A stretch of DNA of 64,000 bases from contig CM055095.1 in NCBI GenBank assembly GCA_029204225.1, positions 47,630,510-47,694,509 on the forward strand. The letters are read 5' to 3'. Position 1 is the first letter of the stretch. Every line of letters starts with the position of its first letter. The notes beneath the pieces are model-generated. The model searched no databases, was not told the DNA's origin, and saw only the letters and a program-made list of their open reading frames with translations. The translations under genes were made by a program, and so were the position numbers. This DNA is from Diphasiastrum complanatum (taxonomy: Eukaryota > Streptophyta > Lycopodiopsida > Lycopodiales > Lycopodiaceae). Below are positions 36,962 to 48,493 of the stretch, piece after piece.

Positions 36962-39900
36962 ATGGATCCTTCATCTTAAAATTATATTGAAAAGTTGGAT
37001 GGTGACAACTGTCACTTATGAAATTTTAAAATGAGGGTGATCCTTTAAGCGAAAGAGATTTGGGAAGTTGTTAAAGAAGGTACTGAGGTTAAGCCTATTG
37101 AAGATCCGACGACCATTACTAAATGGAAGTAGAAGGATGGGAAGGCGTTCACCCTTATCACTCTCAATATCAGAGATAATCATATCAGTCATATTCGAAG
37201 TGCTCGAGCTTTGTTAGAAGCTTGGAATATTCGAAGCACTCTCTATGCTATGTTATTAGAGATGTGACTACGAAACTTTATCTAAGGGAAAAGTTTTTCT
37301 TATTCAAAATGGCTAATACAATTTTGGTTTTGAATCACATGAACAATTTCAAAAGTCTTCTTGAGCATATGTCTGTAAGTGGCATAGAAATCAATGATGC
37401 AAATGCCATCACAACTCTATTTTTGAGCCTTCCCTGACATCTATTAAAATTGGGTAATTATCATTTATACTCAGCAAGGTCTTTTCTTAGCACAAGTTTT
37501 ATCTATGCTACTACATGAAGAGATCCAGAGATATGGATTTTCATTTTCTCATTTGGCACCAGAATTGAAAGCTCTTTATTTGAAGATATATGATAAGAAA
37601 AAGAAGTCGAAGAAATGACGAAAGTTGAATAATATTTTGAATTCAGAACAAGGCACAAATTCAAATTCAGCGTCATCAAAATCAAAACTATTGAAATGAA
37701 CTGAGCATTTGCTAGAGGATTGTCAAATTTTCAAATAAAAAAAGCAACAACAACAGCAATCAGAACATCAATATATTAATGCAGTAGAAAGTTTGAAAGA
37801 CTTCGATAAAGAAGCTGATGAAGCGACATTTATGGCAAAGGAAGACCAATAAGATGTCGATTCTTGATATTTGGATTCAGGTGTTACTCAAGACATGACA
37901 AGCCAACGAAATTGGTTTCATGAGTACAGTCAAGCTACGACTCTAAAGTATGTCTCATTGGGCGATAGTGGTACTCATAGTATTGATGGTATCGGCATTA
38001 TCAAATTGCAATTTCGAGATGATACTACTTTCATTTCAAATGTTCTTCATGTTTAGAATCTTACTAGTAATCTACTTTTTATCAGTAGAATCGCTGATTT
38101 GGGCCATAAAGTCCCATTTGATTCTAATACTTGTTTGATATTAGACAAAAGCATAAATGTAATTGCACTTGGAAAGAGGCAAAGAAATCTTTATAAGCTT
38201 AGTCATTGCAATGCTTCAATTGTTCAAGCTCTGTTTACTTCTAATTTGGAAGATATGAGATTTATAATGACATTACAGAATGGGCCATGTCAATTTTACT
38301 TCTCTTTGAAATATGTAAAGCCAAAGGTGTGTTAGATATTGTGCACAATGACATATGTGGACCCATGCAGACTCTTTCGATAGGGAGAGCGAAATACTTT
38401 TTGACTTTCATCGACAATTATTCGAGGAGGAAAATAGTCTATATTTTGAAGAAGAAACCTGAAGCCTTCAAGTATTTTCAACAATTCAAGCAGGAAAACT
38501 GAGAATCAAATTTCAAATAAAATCAAGGCGATGGTGGAGGTGAATTCATTTTGACTAAATTCCAAGATTATTGCAAAGTCTCCACAGTCGAATGGAGTGG
38601 CTAAACATAAAAATTGTACACTTGTCGAAAGTGCAAAAAGTATGATTCTACATGCAGGATTATTGAAGACCTTTTGGATAGAAGCCATCTCGACAGCTGC
38701 ATATCTTCATAATTGACTTACAATGCATCTTAGAACTTTCGGTTCAATCGCTTTCACACAAATTCCAACATAACTTCATAAAAAACTAGATACTAGTAGT
38801 TCTGAGTCTATCTTTGTTGGATACTCTTTGAATCATAAAGCTTATAGGATTTACAATCCAATGACTAAGAAGATTACCTTTAGTAGAGATGTTATCTTTC
38901 TCGAAGATTCGTTTGTCAATCTCAAGGGAAAGGATATAGTTACAGATGTCGAATCAGTTCTCGATATTACATCAAGTTTAAATCTCGACTATAATCTAAT
39001 CAATGATTCAAAAGACAACTCGACACAACCGTAGCAGCAACAGCCTAAAAAGCCAATTCTTCAAAGATCGAATCGAAACAATTTTCCTCCTGATCGCCCC
39101 CTATCGACAACACCATAGCCACGTATTCTTTTGTTGAGGAGCCAATTGGTTACGACGGAGACAATTTGTAGTCCAAATGCAAAGTCAGTGGAAATCAGTG
39201 ATGGACAAAGAATGTCAATCTCTCAGTCAAAAACCATACATGGATTGTTATAGACCTGCCAAATGGTAAGAACATCATTTCTTGCAATGGGTCTGTCGAA
39301 CCAAGTACAAAGCTGATGGTTTAGCTAATCTATGAAAGGCAATATTAGTGGCCATAGAATTCTCCCAAATCCTGAATGTTGATTATTTGAAAACTTTCAA
39401 TCTCGTGGTCAAAATTTTATGAAAGGTACATTTGTAACCTGTTATTCAAACATCAAATGGCCGATTGTAAAGCAACCAAAACTCCATTGGATTCAGGTCC
39501 GAAGTATTCTAATGACCAGTGTCCCAGTCTTTTGAAGAAGTCAAGCAGATGAAACAATATCCTTATCATTCTATTATTGGTTCTTTCATATATGCCATGA
39601 TATGTACTAGACCTGACATTGCTTACTCAGTTAGTACACTAAGTCAATACATGTTGAATATAGGTTTCATTCATTGAAAAACTCTACTTAGAGTTCTTTG
39701 ATATCTATAGTTGGAATTATTGCATTTGTTATGGTGGAAATTTGAATGACAATGTTAATCTTCTTCAAGGTTTTACAAATGCAGATTGTGCTGGAGATGT
39801 AGGATATGTCTTTGTATTCAACAAAGGTTCTATCTCTTGGAATAGCAAAAAGCATAATTCGACTGCATTATCTTCGACAGAGGTGAGTACATTGCTGATG

Positions 39901-40110
39901 CACATGATGCTGCAAAAGAAGCTATCTGGTTAAGGCATCTATTGTCGGACATCATTAATCTTAGTTAGATCCAAACAACTTCTGTCTTTTGTGACAATCA
40001 TAGTACATTTGCTTTATTTGTTAATCCTACTGAGATATCATTCTTGGAGCAAGCACATTGAGATAAAGTATCATTTCTCAAAGACAAAGTACTCTAAATG
40101 GAGATCATTC
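36962..40110 (+). pseudogene. Copia K, gag-pol relic
   Basis: From the ATG at 36962 the frame begins MDPSS, then TAA, then NYIEKLDGDN, the usual start of a copia Gag. It continues with VVKEGTEVKP and TLITLNIRDNHISHI. Protease follows with YLDSGVTQDMTS (37870). Integrase is at 38290-38520 (LDIVHNDICGPMQTL, FLTFIDNYSR) and 38800-38950. Very decayed RT and RNase H remains include TRPDIAYSVS (39609), FTNADCAGD (39771) and VFCDNHSTFALF (39988). Stops near the start are TAA, TGA, TAA and TAG where Gln, Trp, Gln and Gln are expected, and later TAA and TGA just before the protease. No 3' LTR was found. Confidence 0.8.
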
Positions 40111-40139
40111 TAATCTTTTGCAAAATAGATTTCATGAAA

Positions 40140-41215
40140 GCGGATAGGAGTGACAATACATGGGAGTATAGAAGCAAAAAAATTGACAACTTATGTTCAG
40201 TGATGTTAAAAGGGAGTTCAGTGTCCTACCCCCCAACAAAATGGGGTGGCCATTTGAAAAATAGAGCATGCGACCTGCCAAAGTTCCTTTGGATAGTAGT
40301 TGCAACATCAACCTTCATAATTTATTGATCTTTGAACAAAGTTGTAGATATGAAGACACCCTATGTAGTATGACATCTAAGGAAGCTCCATGTGAATTAC
40401 CTTAAGATCTTTGGGTGCATCACATATGTTCATGTGCCCAAAGAAAGATGAGGAAGCTATATCCCAAAGGGAGCAAGTGCATTTACGTGGGATATCTAGC
40501 AAGGACAAGGGGCTACAAACTATACAATCAAGCCACTAAAAATTTTGTCTCATTAAGGGACATAATTATTTATGAAGATTGTAGGGTCAACTCAAAGGAT
40601 TTGGGAAACAAAGTAGTGGCAGGAGTGAGAACACTAACTATTATACTTGTGAGCCATCCAATTACAATATCAGATAGTGAAGGGGCTGCTTAGAGACAAA
40701 AAGATGTAGAAGTGAGTGAGCATGTCAGGGAGTGAAGAGTAGCACAAATGAGGTATGGACAAAGAGGGGAGGTGATACAATTCAATGAGTGTACAATCCA
40801 ACTCAAACCAACAAACCAGAAGGAATAAGAAGTTCATGATGGGCAAAGAAAAATGCTTGAGAAGTATGATGACATGGCTTTTGTCAGCAAAGACTATTCA
40901 CATGAACATGCAAGCTATCAACAAGCTCAACAATGCGATAATTGGATATGTGGAAATAGGAAACGGTTTATGCAAATATGGAGTCAATCCAAAATACCAA
41001 GGTATGGAAATAAGTGTAGCTAGCAACGGGAAGAAGGACCAGTTGGTGTAAGTTGTGTCTTGAAGCTAGAGTTTGGCAAGGCTGTGATTGTGGCAAAGGA
41101 ATATGCTCGGGTAGAAGGATTAGTCATTGAAAATAAAAAATTCACACTAGTAGTAAGAATAAGATCCATCAAAATTTCACTAGCTTGGGGTGCAGTTAAA
41201 GACAAGCTGTGAATT
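40140..41215 (+). pseudogene. Copia P, integrase end to start of RT
   Basis: This is a second copia piece in the same orientation, joined directly to the end of K. It reads a decayed PQQNGV block (40230), VPKFLW, SLNKVVDMKTPY, LRKLHVNYLKIFGCITYVHV and GYKLYNQATKNFVSLRDII (40490-40560), a linker, then the RT N-terminus (41085-41210, AKEYARVEGL and VVRIRSIKISLAWGAVKD). It stops before the RT active box. A TGA stands where copia has Trp before HLRK. Confidence 0.8.
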
Positions 41216-41615
41216 CATCTTATATGCCTCTTTACAACTAATAGAGACCTCTAACTTATAGGCCAATGCCCCAAGGATTCTTCATCTCTCTAATTGTTGT
41301 TGCATCCATCCCCCTTTTGAACATCCAACTCCATCTTTGTTATGAACTGCCTATGGTGAGAATCCATTAGAGCTATTGTTTGATCTTTCTGGCATAGCAT
41401 AGTGTTCATTGGCTAGCATGGCAAATGCCTCTGCCTTGTTGTCCACCTATTCCATGATGTTGGCTTGTGCTATCCCCTTCTTCTTTCTTCTTGGAACATT
41501 TATACAAAAAATTCCTTTGGGCTGTCATAGTAGAAGCACTTCCTTTATCCCTTATCCTTGCTCTTAGGTCTTTCCAATCCTCTTTTTTGCCATCCTTCCA
41601 AGATTAGCTTGATAA
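41216..41615 (-). repeat. Probable 3' LTR remnant of gypsy G
   Basis: Sequence beyond the G purine tract should be its 3' LTR. No clear TG start, TATA box or partner copy was found. Confidence 0.3.
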
Positions 41616-44600
41616 CCCCCCTTCCCCTTAAGAACCGTCTTGGTCCTCTAAGACAAAGTCTGGAAAAATCTTGCGAAGGACACTGCCTCTTTCCCAAATG
41701 GCATTCTCAACCGGCTGATCATTCCACTTGACCAGATATTCTCGGCATAGAGTATGATGAGTCTGCGTCTCTCTACTATCAAGAATCTCCTCTGGTTCAT
41801 GTGGAGATTGCTGAGGATCCAATGAGAGAACTAGAACACTGTCCCCTACCAGATTTTCTGATCTGGTTAAGGCTTTTCGTAACTGACTTACATGAAAGAC
41901 TGGAAAAACCTTACTACTATGTGGGAGTTCTAGTTCATAGGTGACTCTGCCTAGTCTCCTATTGATGGTAAAGGGACCACAATACCTTGGAGACAACTTA
42001 GCACACACTTCTGATTTAAGGGTTTTAGAGTCAACTGGGACTCTCAAGTAGACTTTCTCACCAGCGGAGAACTGCACATCCCATATGTGTGGATCTGCAT
42101 AGTGCCTGGCTCGATTCTGGGACTGCCTGATGCTACGCTTAGCATGTTCTATCATCTAGTTTACGTCCTCTAAAAAGTTTCTGGCTGCTTCAACCTTTTC
42201 TTGTTTAAACCCTACAGCTGTGGGTGAGCGTGGCTGAAAACCGTACATCAGCATAAATGGGCTGTATCCCGTAGCTGAATGTTTGGTACTGTTATAAGAA
42301 AACTCTAATATCGAGAGGTACTCCTCCCAATTAGTCTAATTCTTGCTGACGTATGCACAAAGCATATCCTCCAGCACCTGATTTACCCTCTCTGTTTGAC
42401 CGTCCATCTGTGGATGGTCGGTGGTACTCATATTAAGTTTAGTATGGAGATGATGGAATACTGCCCTCCAAAAATTTCCATTAAACTTACTGTCCCGGTT
42501 GCTAACTATGTCGGAAGGTAGACCGTACAATTTAAATAGCCCGTCTATAAACAGCCTCGCTAACTCTAGAGCTCTAACAGTTGTTTTGGTCGGAATAAAA
42601 TGAGCCATTTTGGCCAGACGGTCAACTGTGACCCATATAGTGTCATTACCCTTTTGGGTTTTAGGCAGGCCTACTATAAAATCCATGGAGATTCTCTCCC
42701 ACTTACCAGCTGGTATATCTAAGGGTTGCAACAACCCTCCTGTCTTTAAACGCTCTGCTTTGTTTACTTGACATTTCTGGCGACTAGTTATATACTGTTG
42801 GACGTCCTTTTTCATACTGGGCTAGAAAAACTGCCTACGAAGAATCTCATAAGTCTTCTGTATGCCTGGGTGTCCCGCACTAGGATTGTCATGACATTCA
42901 TATAGGACCTGCTGCCTATAATCCTTTGAATTGGGGACACATACTCTATCTCTATAGAGCAAGTACTCATCCTGAATGGAATACTGTTTCCATTTGAATC
43001 CTTGAGTCAACTGACCCTCAACCACTGGGGTTTGCTTGGATAATACAAGCTCGGAATCCTCAACGTCATCTGACGGCATATACTCGGACTCATCATCATC
43101 CTCAACAAAAGCTACGGTATTCTTGGATCATCTGGCACCAGCCCCGGGAACTGGTTCTGGAGTCTGTAACTGTCTACTCTGGATTGAGTTCCAGATAGTA
43201 GAGAAGAATGCATCCTGCTGGCACTTCCCTCTCAAGGACTCGAGTAACTCATTACGAATCTGAGTAAAACTCAGCTCGTTTATCATAGGCATTATGCTAA
43301 GGGCATCTGCTACTGTATTGAATTTCCCCCGTCTATATCTGATAGACATATCAAACTCTTGCATCAACTCTGCCCAACGAGCTTTCTGACCTCTAAGCTC
43401 AGGCTGATTGCAAAGGTATCTGATACTTTTATGGTCTGTCAGGACCTCAAAGTTGGCACCATACAAACAATGCCTCCAAGCCTTAACGGCATGGACTATA
43501 GAAAAGAGTTCTTTTTCATAGGCATTGTACCTAGTCTGAGTTGGCTCGAGTTTTTACTCTCGAACGCAAGTGGTCGTCCACCTTGAGTTAGTACAACACC
43601 AACTGCAAAGTCGCTAGCATCTGTTTCGACCACAAATGGCTGATTGGGGTCGACAACTTTTAAAACTGGTGTTGTAGCTAAGGCTGTTTTGAGAGCATAA
43701 AATCTCTCCTGCTGTGCGGACTCCCAAATGAACTCCTTTCCCTTCCCCTTAAGAAGATTTGTCATGGGAACTGTTATCTGAGCATATTCCTTGACAAATC
43801 ATCTGTAATATCCTGCCAAACCAAGAAAGATCTGAAGTTCCAAAATATTCTGAGGTCTCAACCAATTGAGTATGGCTTTAACCTTATTTGGGTCCATCTT
43901 AATCCCATCTGGCGAGATAATGTGACCCAAATATGCTACTTCTTCAATGAAGAATTCACACTTGGATTGTTTAGCATAAAGCTTATGCTTTCTGAGTAGT
44001 CGAAATACCTTTCTGAGGTATTTTAGATGCTCCTTCCTCGTTTTGCTGTAGACGAGGATGTCATCTAAAAATACAACTACAAACTTACCCAAGTATGGTC
44101 TGAGGACACACTGTTCATCAAGGTCATAAAGGTAGCTGGAGCATTTGTGAGCCCAAATGGCATCACCTTAAACTCATAATGACCGTGACGAGTCCTAAAA
44201 GCTGTTTTCGAGACATCTTCTGACTTTATACGGACTTGATGATATCCCGCTCTGAGGTCTATTTTACTGAAAAACTTAGCCCCGTCGAGTTGGTCAAACA
44301 ACTCGACTGCTCAAGGCATAGGATATTTATTCTTTATTGTGACTTTATTGAGGGCTCTGTAATCTACGCAAAGACGCATAGACCCCTCTTTCTTTTTCAC
44401 CAAAAGGACTGGTGAGGCCCATGGTGAACTACTGGTCTGAATTTGGCCTTTCCCAAGATAGTCTGTTAACTGCCTAGTTATTTCTTCATCTTCTATTTGG
44501 TTGACCCGATACGGAGGTTTAGAAACAGGTGTTGTACCTGGTACTAGGTTTATTACATGATCTACCTCTCTGTTAGGTGGCAAACCATGTGGCAAATCTT

Positions 44601-46343
44601 CAGGAAAAACATCTTAAATTTTAGACAATAAAGTTTCTAATTTACTGATTTTTTGCTGTATAGAACTGGAAATAGAAACTTTAGGAATAAACTGAAAGTC
44701 ACATAAGAATACCTGATGGTCTTCGTCTCCGATTAGCTGACAGAGCTATGAACTACAGACCATAGAACTGTTGGAAACATCATGCTCCCCATGCAACTGG
44801 ATCTCTCGGCCTTTATGCTGAAAGCTGAGGATGTTCTCTTGATAGTTTCTGTGGAGGGAAGGTCCTAAACTATAGAGCCAATCTCTCCCGAGAACAATGT
44901 CTATGCGATCCAGGTGCATTATTTGAAAGTTTATTTCATCTTGGTACCCCTGAATACCAAGATTCAAATTACTTACCATAGTTTCCCATATTTTTTTATC
45001 TTCACCTTTAGCTAATGAAACTATGTACCTATGCTGACTAGGTACTTCTAGAATTTAGGCTTTTTAACTAGGGTGTAGTTGATGAAATTATGGGTTGCCC
45101 CATCATCATAGGTACATAACTCTTACTGACTGGTTACCAACTTTCCCGTGCATATGTACTAGGTCATGTGGCCCAAAGCTGAAGGGCCTCGCTAGCATTG
45201 CAGAGGTCAGCTGGCAACAATGTTCATGATCTTCATGATAAACTTTGATCTCGAAAGCTGTCGAGTCACTGGGGAAACTTACAGTCTGAACAAGATGAAC
45301 TTGTTTCTTATCTTTTTTATCTTTTTTAGTGAAAGGCCCCTTGGGACACTGTCTGACTGTGTGTCCCTTGCCCATACACACAAAGCACAAACGTTTTTGT
45401 TTGGCTTTCTCAAATTCTTCTGGTTTTAAGGGCTGTATGAGTGAAGGGCGCTTCTGAAGAGCTTCACCTTTAACTTTATCTTCTTTCTTTCTTTTTAAAA
45501 ATTTCTTTTTAAATTGAAAGTCTTTCTGAGGAGGCTACTGTCTTGCCCTCTTCCTACCCACTGAATCATCATAGATTTGAGCATATCTGAGAGCTTGCTC
45601 AAGGGTAGTAGGTGAGTTTCTCTAGACCTCTACTTTATATTCATCTTTGAGGCCACGGACAAATCCCCTGATCTTCTGATACTCATCCATATTTTTAATC
45701 TTTAAAATTGCTTCTCAGTACTGCGAGATATATTGGATTAGGGACTTGTCCATTACTGTTCAGCCTCTTCAAAAGTTTTCCATGACCGGGGAGTTTGCCC
45801 AGTCTCCTGGAGATTTAACCACCACTTATAGGCCATGGGCCTTAAGGAAGGACTGGCCCCAATTGCTTGCAAATGGTCAAGGGTCTGTTTAAGAGCATAA
45901 ATGTTCTTCCATTTGTTGAGGAAGGTTTGTAGAATATCTGCATTTCTATCCTTCTCTTCCCCAATAAAAGTAGGAGGCTTTAAATCTTTAAAGACACTGG
46001 GGTGAGACCGCAAAGTCTCACCCGAAACTGATGGAAGTGGAGAAGGGGACTGAGAAGTGGAGGGAAGACTTCCTTTCGCGGAACTCAAAATCAAGCCTTT
46101 GAGTTCAGCGAACGAGTCATCCACACTGGACTTGAAATTGGCTAATGCCAACTTCATTTCATCCACTTCTGTTACCAAGTGGAGAAACTGCTCCTTGGTA
46201 ACCAGTTCGTCAAGTTCTTCGACGAACTGTTCCCGTTCTTCCATTTCCATAGGTTCTTTCCCTTTACTGTAAGCCAAGGCTTCTGTTTCAAGTTCGTCGA
46301 AGCCTCTCTCCAGGGGTTGATCAGGTCCCTGAGGAGTGGTCAT
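41616..46343 (-). pseudogene. Ty3/gypsy chromovirus G, decayed gag-pol
   Basis: All domains lie in order on the minus strand. Gag starts at 46343 and has zinc knuckle CFVCMGKGHTVRQC (45350). Protease follows with DDGATHNFI (45090). RT (44595-43800) has [20 protein letters not shown] and a box reading FLDD (44065). RNase H has DASDFAVGV. Integrase has CHDNPSAGHPGI, MDFIVGLPKT and DGQTERVNQ. A C-terminal chromodomain (41640-41780) has REYLVKWNDQPVENAIWE, and a purine tract lies at 41616-41628. The integrase zinc finger lacks one Cys (SRQKC). Eleven in-frame stops are all TAG, TAA or TGA, where Gln, Trp or Arg is expected; there is also a GT duplication near 44110 and one shift in the protease. 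The chromodomain marks it as a chromovirus. Confidence 0.9.
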
Positions 46344-47159
46344 TTTCAGAACTGAAAGAGAGGTACCTTAACTTCTGATAAAAAAAAGTCAAAAAGACTA
46401 ATTTACAACTGTACAACTGAAAGGAAAGATGACTTAGCTGTTTCTGAGGACTATACTTCCAAAGAAAATACGAAGAGAAACCCTCTCAACTCTTTTTCCC
46501 AAGATTTCAAACCCACTGTCCCGAAATATACCAATTTGAAGCTCCAAACCGTGCTGGGGCACACTACTCACACTGTCTTGCCCTGTTGGTCATGTAAGCT
46601 TGACACGTCCCTGACTGTGGTATCTGACCTATCTGTGTTCTCTAGGGTTCGGCACTGGTCACGAGCTCGTAACAAGTTGTCTCTAAACCATGAGGATGTT
46701 GGAAAACCTCTAAGACTTGCCTTGTAGATGGACTATAGTGTGCCCCAAACTCCTTGCTCTATGTCTTTGTCCTTCACCTAAGAGATGGCCACATCCCCAA
46801 GTGACATGCATATTAGCATGTCACCTTCTCTTCCTTCTCAAATACCATCTCTGCCTACATGGTGTTCCTAACTTGACCTTCTTGATCAAGTTTAATAGAC
46901 TAAGTTCCTGCGATAAGAATCCACAACCCCTTCTCCTTAATTAATATTTTCATCTTCCAGCTCCATGAGGTGTAGTTTCCTCCCCTCCAGTAGATCCTAG
47001 ATTTTGCTAATCCTTTTGATGCTATATTTCACCTTTGTTCGGCCTCCTCTTTTGATTTTAATGTTGGGGTGAATCGGCAAGAAATATTATAAAAGGATGT
47101 AGCAAAAGGGCAAAATCTACCTTCTATTATGTGTCTATCTACACACAAGCGCCCATACC
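46344..47159. other. Probable leader and 5' LTR of gypsy G, unresolved
   Basis: No gene is seen. By position it should hold the primer site and 5' LTR of G, but I found no Met-tRNA or Asp-tRNA primer match and no similarity to 41216-41615 by eye. Confidence 0.3.
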
Positions 47160-47518
47160 CAACGAAAGTTAACTTTCAAATATTGAATGATGCATCAAAG
47201 CATAGAGAATCTATAGCATAATAATCATAATCACATCAATGCTTGCAAAGGTCATTGAAAGAATCATAGCAGAAGTTGGCATATAACTCATCAAAAGTAA
47301 CTATACATATACACAATGTTTTCTCCATATCAAAATTTCCCAAAATGGTGGTGATGCCTCCATGACAAAATGACCATTGTATGTCCTAACCACCAGATAT
47401 GTTTGCATCAAGAAGAAGCTAGAGTTATTATTCCTAATTACTAGGCTTGGCTTGAATTGATTGTTGGTAGACGGGTGTCATTCACCAGATGCTTCATTCC
47501 GAGCATCGAGCACCAACA
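47160..47518. repeat. LTR-like copy related to 34080-34438
   Basis: It aligns with the L LTR in the same orientation with many substitutions: shared strings include ATAGCATAAT, GTATGTCCTAAC and GAGCATC-AGCACCAACA. Its right edge at 47518 ends in CCAACA. It touches gag fragment M, so its role as an LTR of M is possible but its orientation is ambiguous. Confidence 0.55.
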
Positions 47519-48493
47519 TGATCAAGCTTCAAAAGTTATATGAGACCTTGCAAACAAAATCCATTCAAAGCGTCAGCTGGTAGCTTTCATGATGGTTCAA
47601 GGATTTAAGATAATAGGACAAATAGCACAAATGAGGACCCAAGGACCCTTGTGGAGGAGCTTGAAGCCATTGAAGAAATCATCGGCGAGGGTCAGGTTGG
47701 AGTTCCCTTAAGAAGCCCAACACATCCTTATGATAACTTGATCCTCTTTCTGGAAAATAGAGCTGACAAAGCTATTTCTGGACTTTTCGTGGGGAAATTA
47801 CTAAATGAAGAAGTGAAACGAACACCATCTGATGCCGGCGAGAGTGCCTTCCTAGGCAGCATTTGTAATTTTCACTAGGAGAGGGAAGTTGTCCAATTGT
47901 TGGCCTCCGCCTGAGTAAGTCAAGGATATGAGAGATCTAGGAGAAGGACATTGGATGGCGCAGCAAAATAGTTCTTAGATACCTAGAAGGAACAATCAGT
48001 CAATGGAATAACCTGTTCAGGAGTTGAAAGACTGGAAATTTGTGGTTTAAGTCCATGTAGATTGGGCTGGTGATATAGATTGCAGAAAATCCACCACTGG
48101 CTACGTGTTTTGCTAGGAGGACTTGGTGCAGTAAAAGACAAGCGACTGTAGCTCTCTACACATTGCAGCTATTCAGGCAGCGAAGTAAGCGATAAGGCTA
48201 AGGTAAATGTAGCAGACTTTGGAGAATCTCAGATTATAATATGCAATTATAATTTGGGATGTGTTGCATCGAGTGAAACTGCAGTCATTCACAAGAGCAA
48301 AAATCATATAGACATCCAACTCCATCTCATAGAGGAAAACGCGATGCATTGGAAAATTCAGCTCAGATACTGCCCTACAAGGCCATGCCAGCTGACATGC
48401 TTTCTAAAGGTTTTGTCAGAAGCAAATTTTTTCATATTTATGATGAAGGTATATTGGAAAAATGCTGTAGATTAGACTTGATGAGGGGGAGAG
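47519..48493 (+). pseudogene. Copia M, gag fragment joined to RNase H fragment
   Basis: The first part (47520-47878) ends in a copia Gag piece, YDNLILFLENRAD and GKLLNEEVKR. After about 60 bases RNase H begins (47940), with RYLEGT, VDWAGDIDCRKSTTGYVF (48060) and KNHIDIQLHLIEE, LRYCPT, then in another frame MPADMLSKGFVRSKFF. A purine tract GATGAGGGGGAG lies at 48482-48493. Protease, integrase and RT are missing, so an internal deletion of several kb joins Gag to RNase H. Stops and frame changes are common. Confidence 0.75.
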
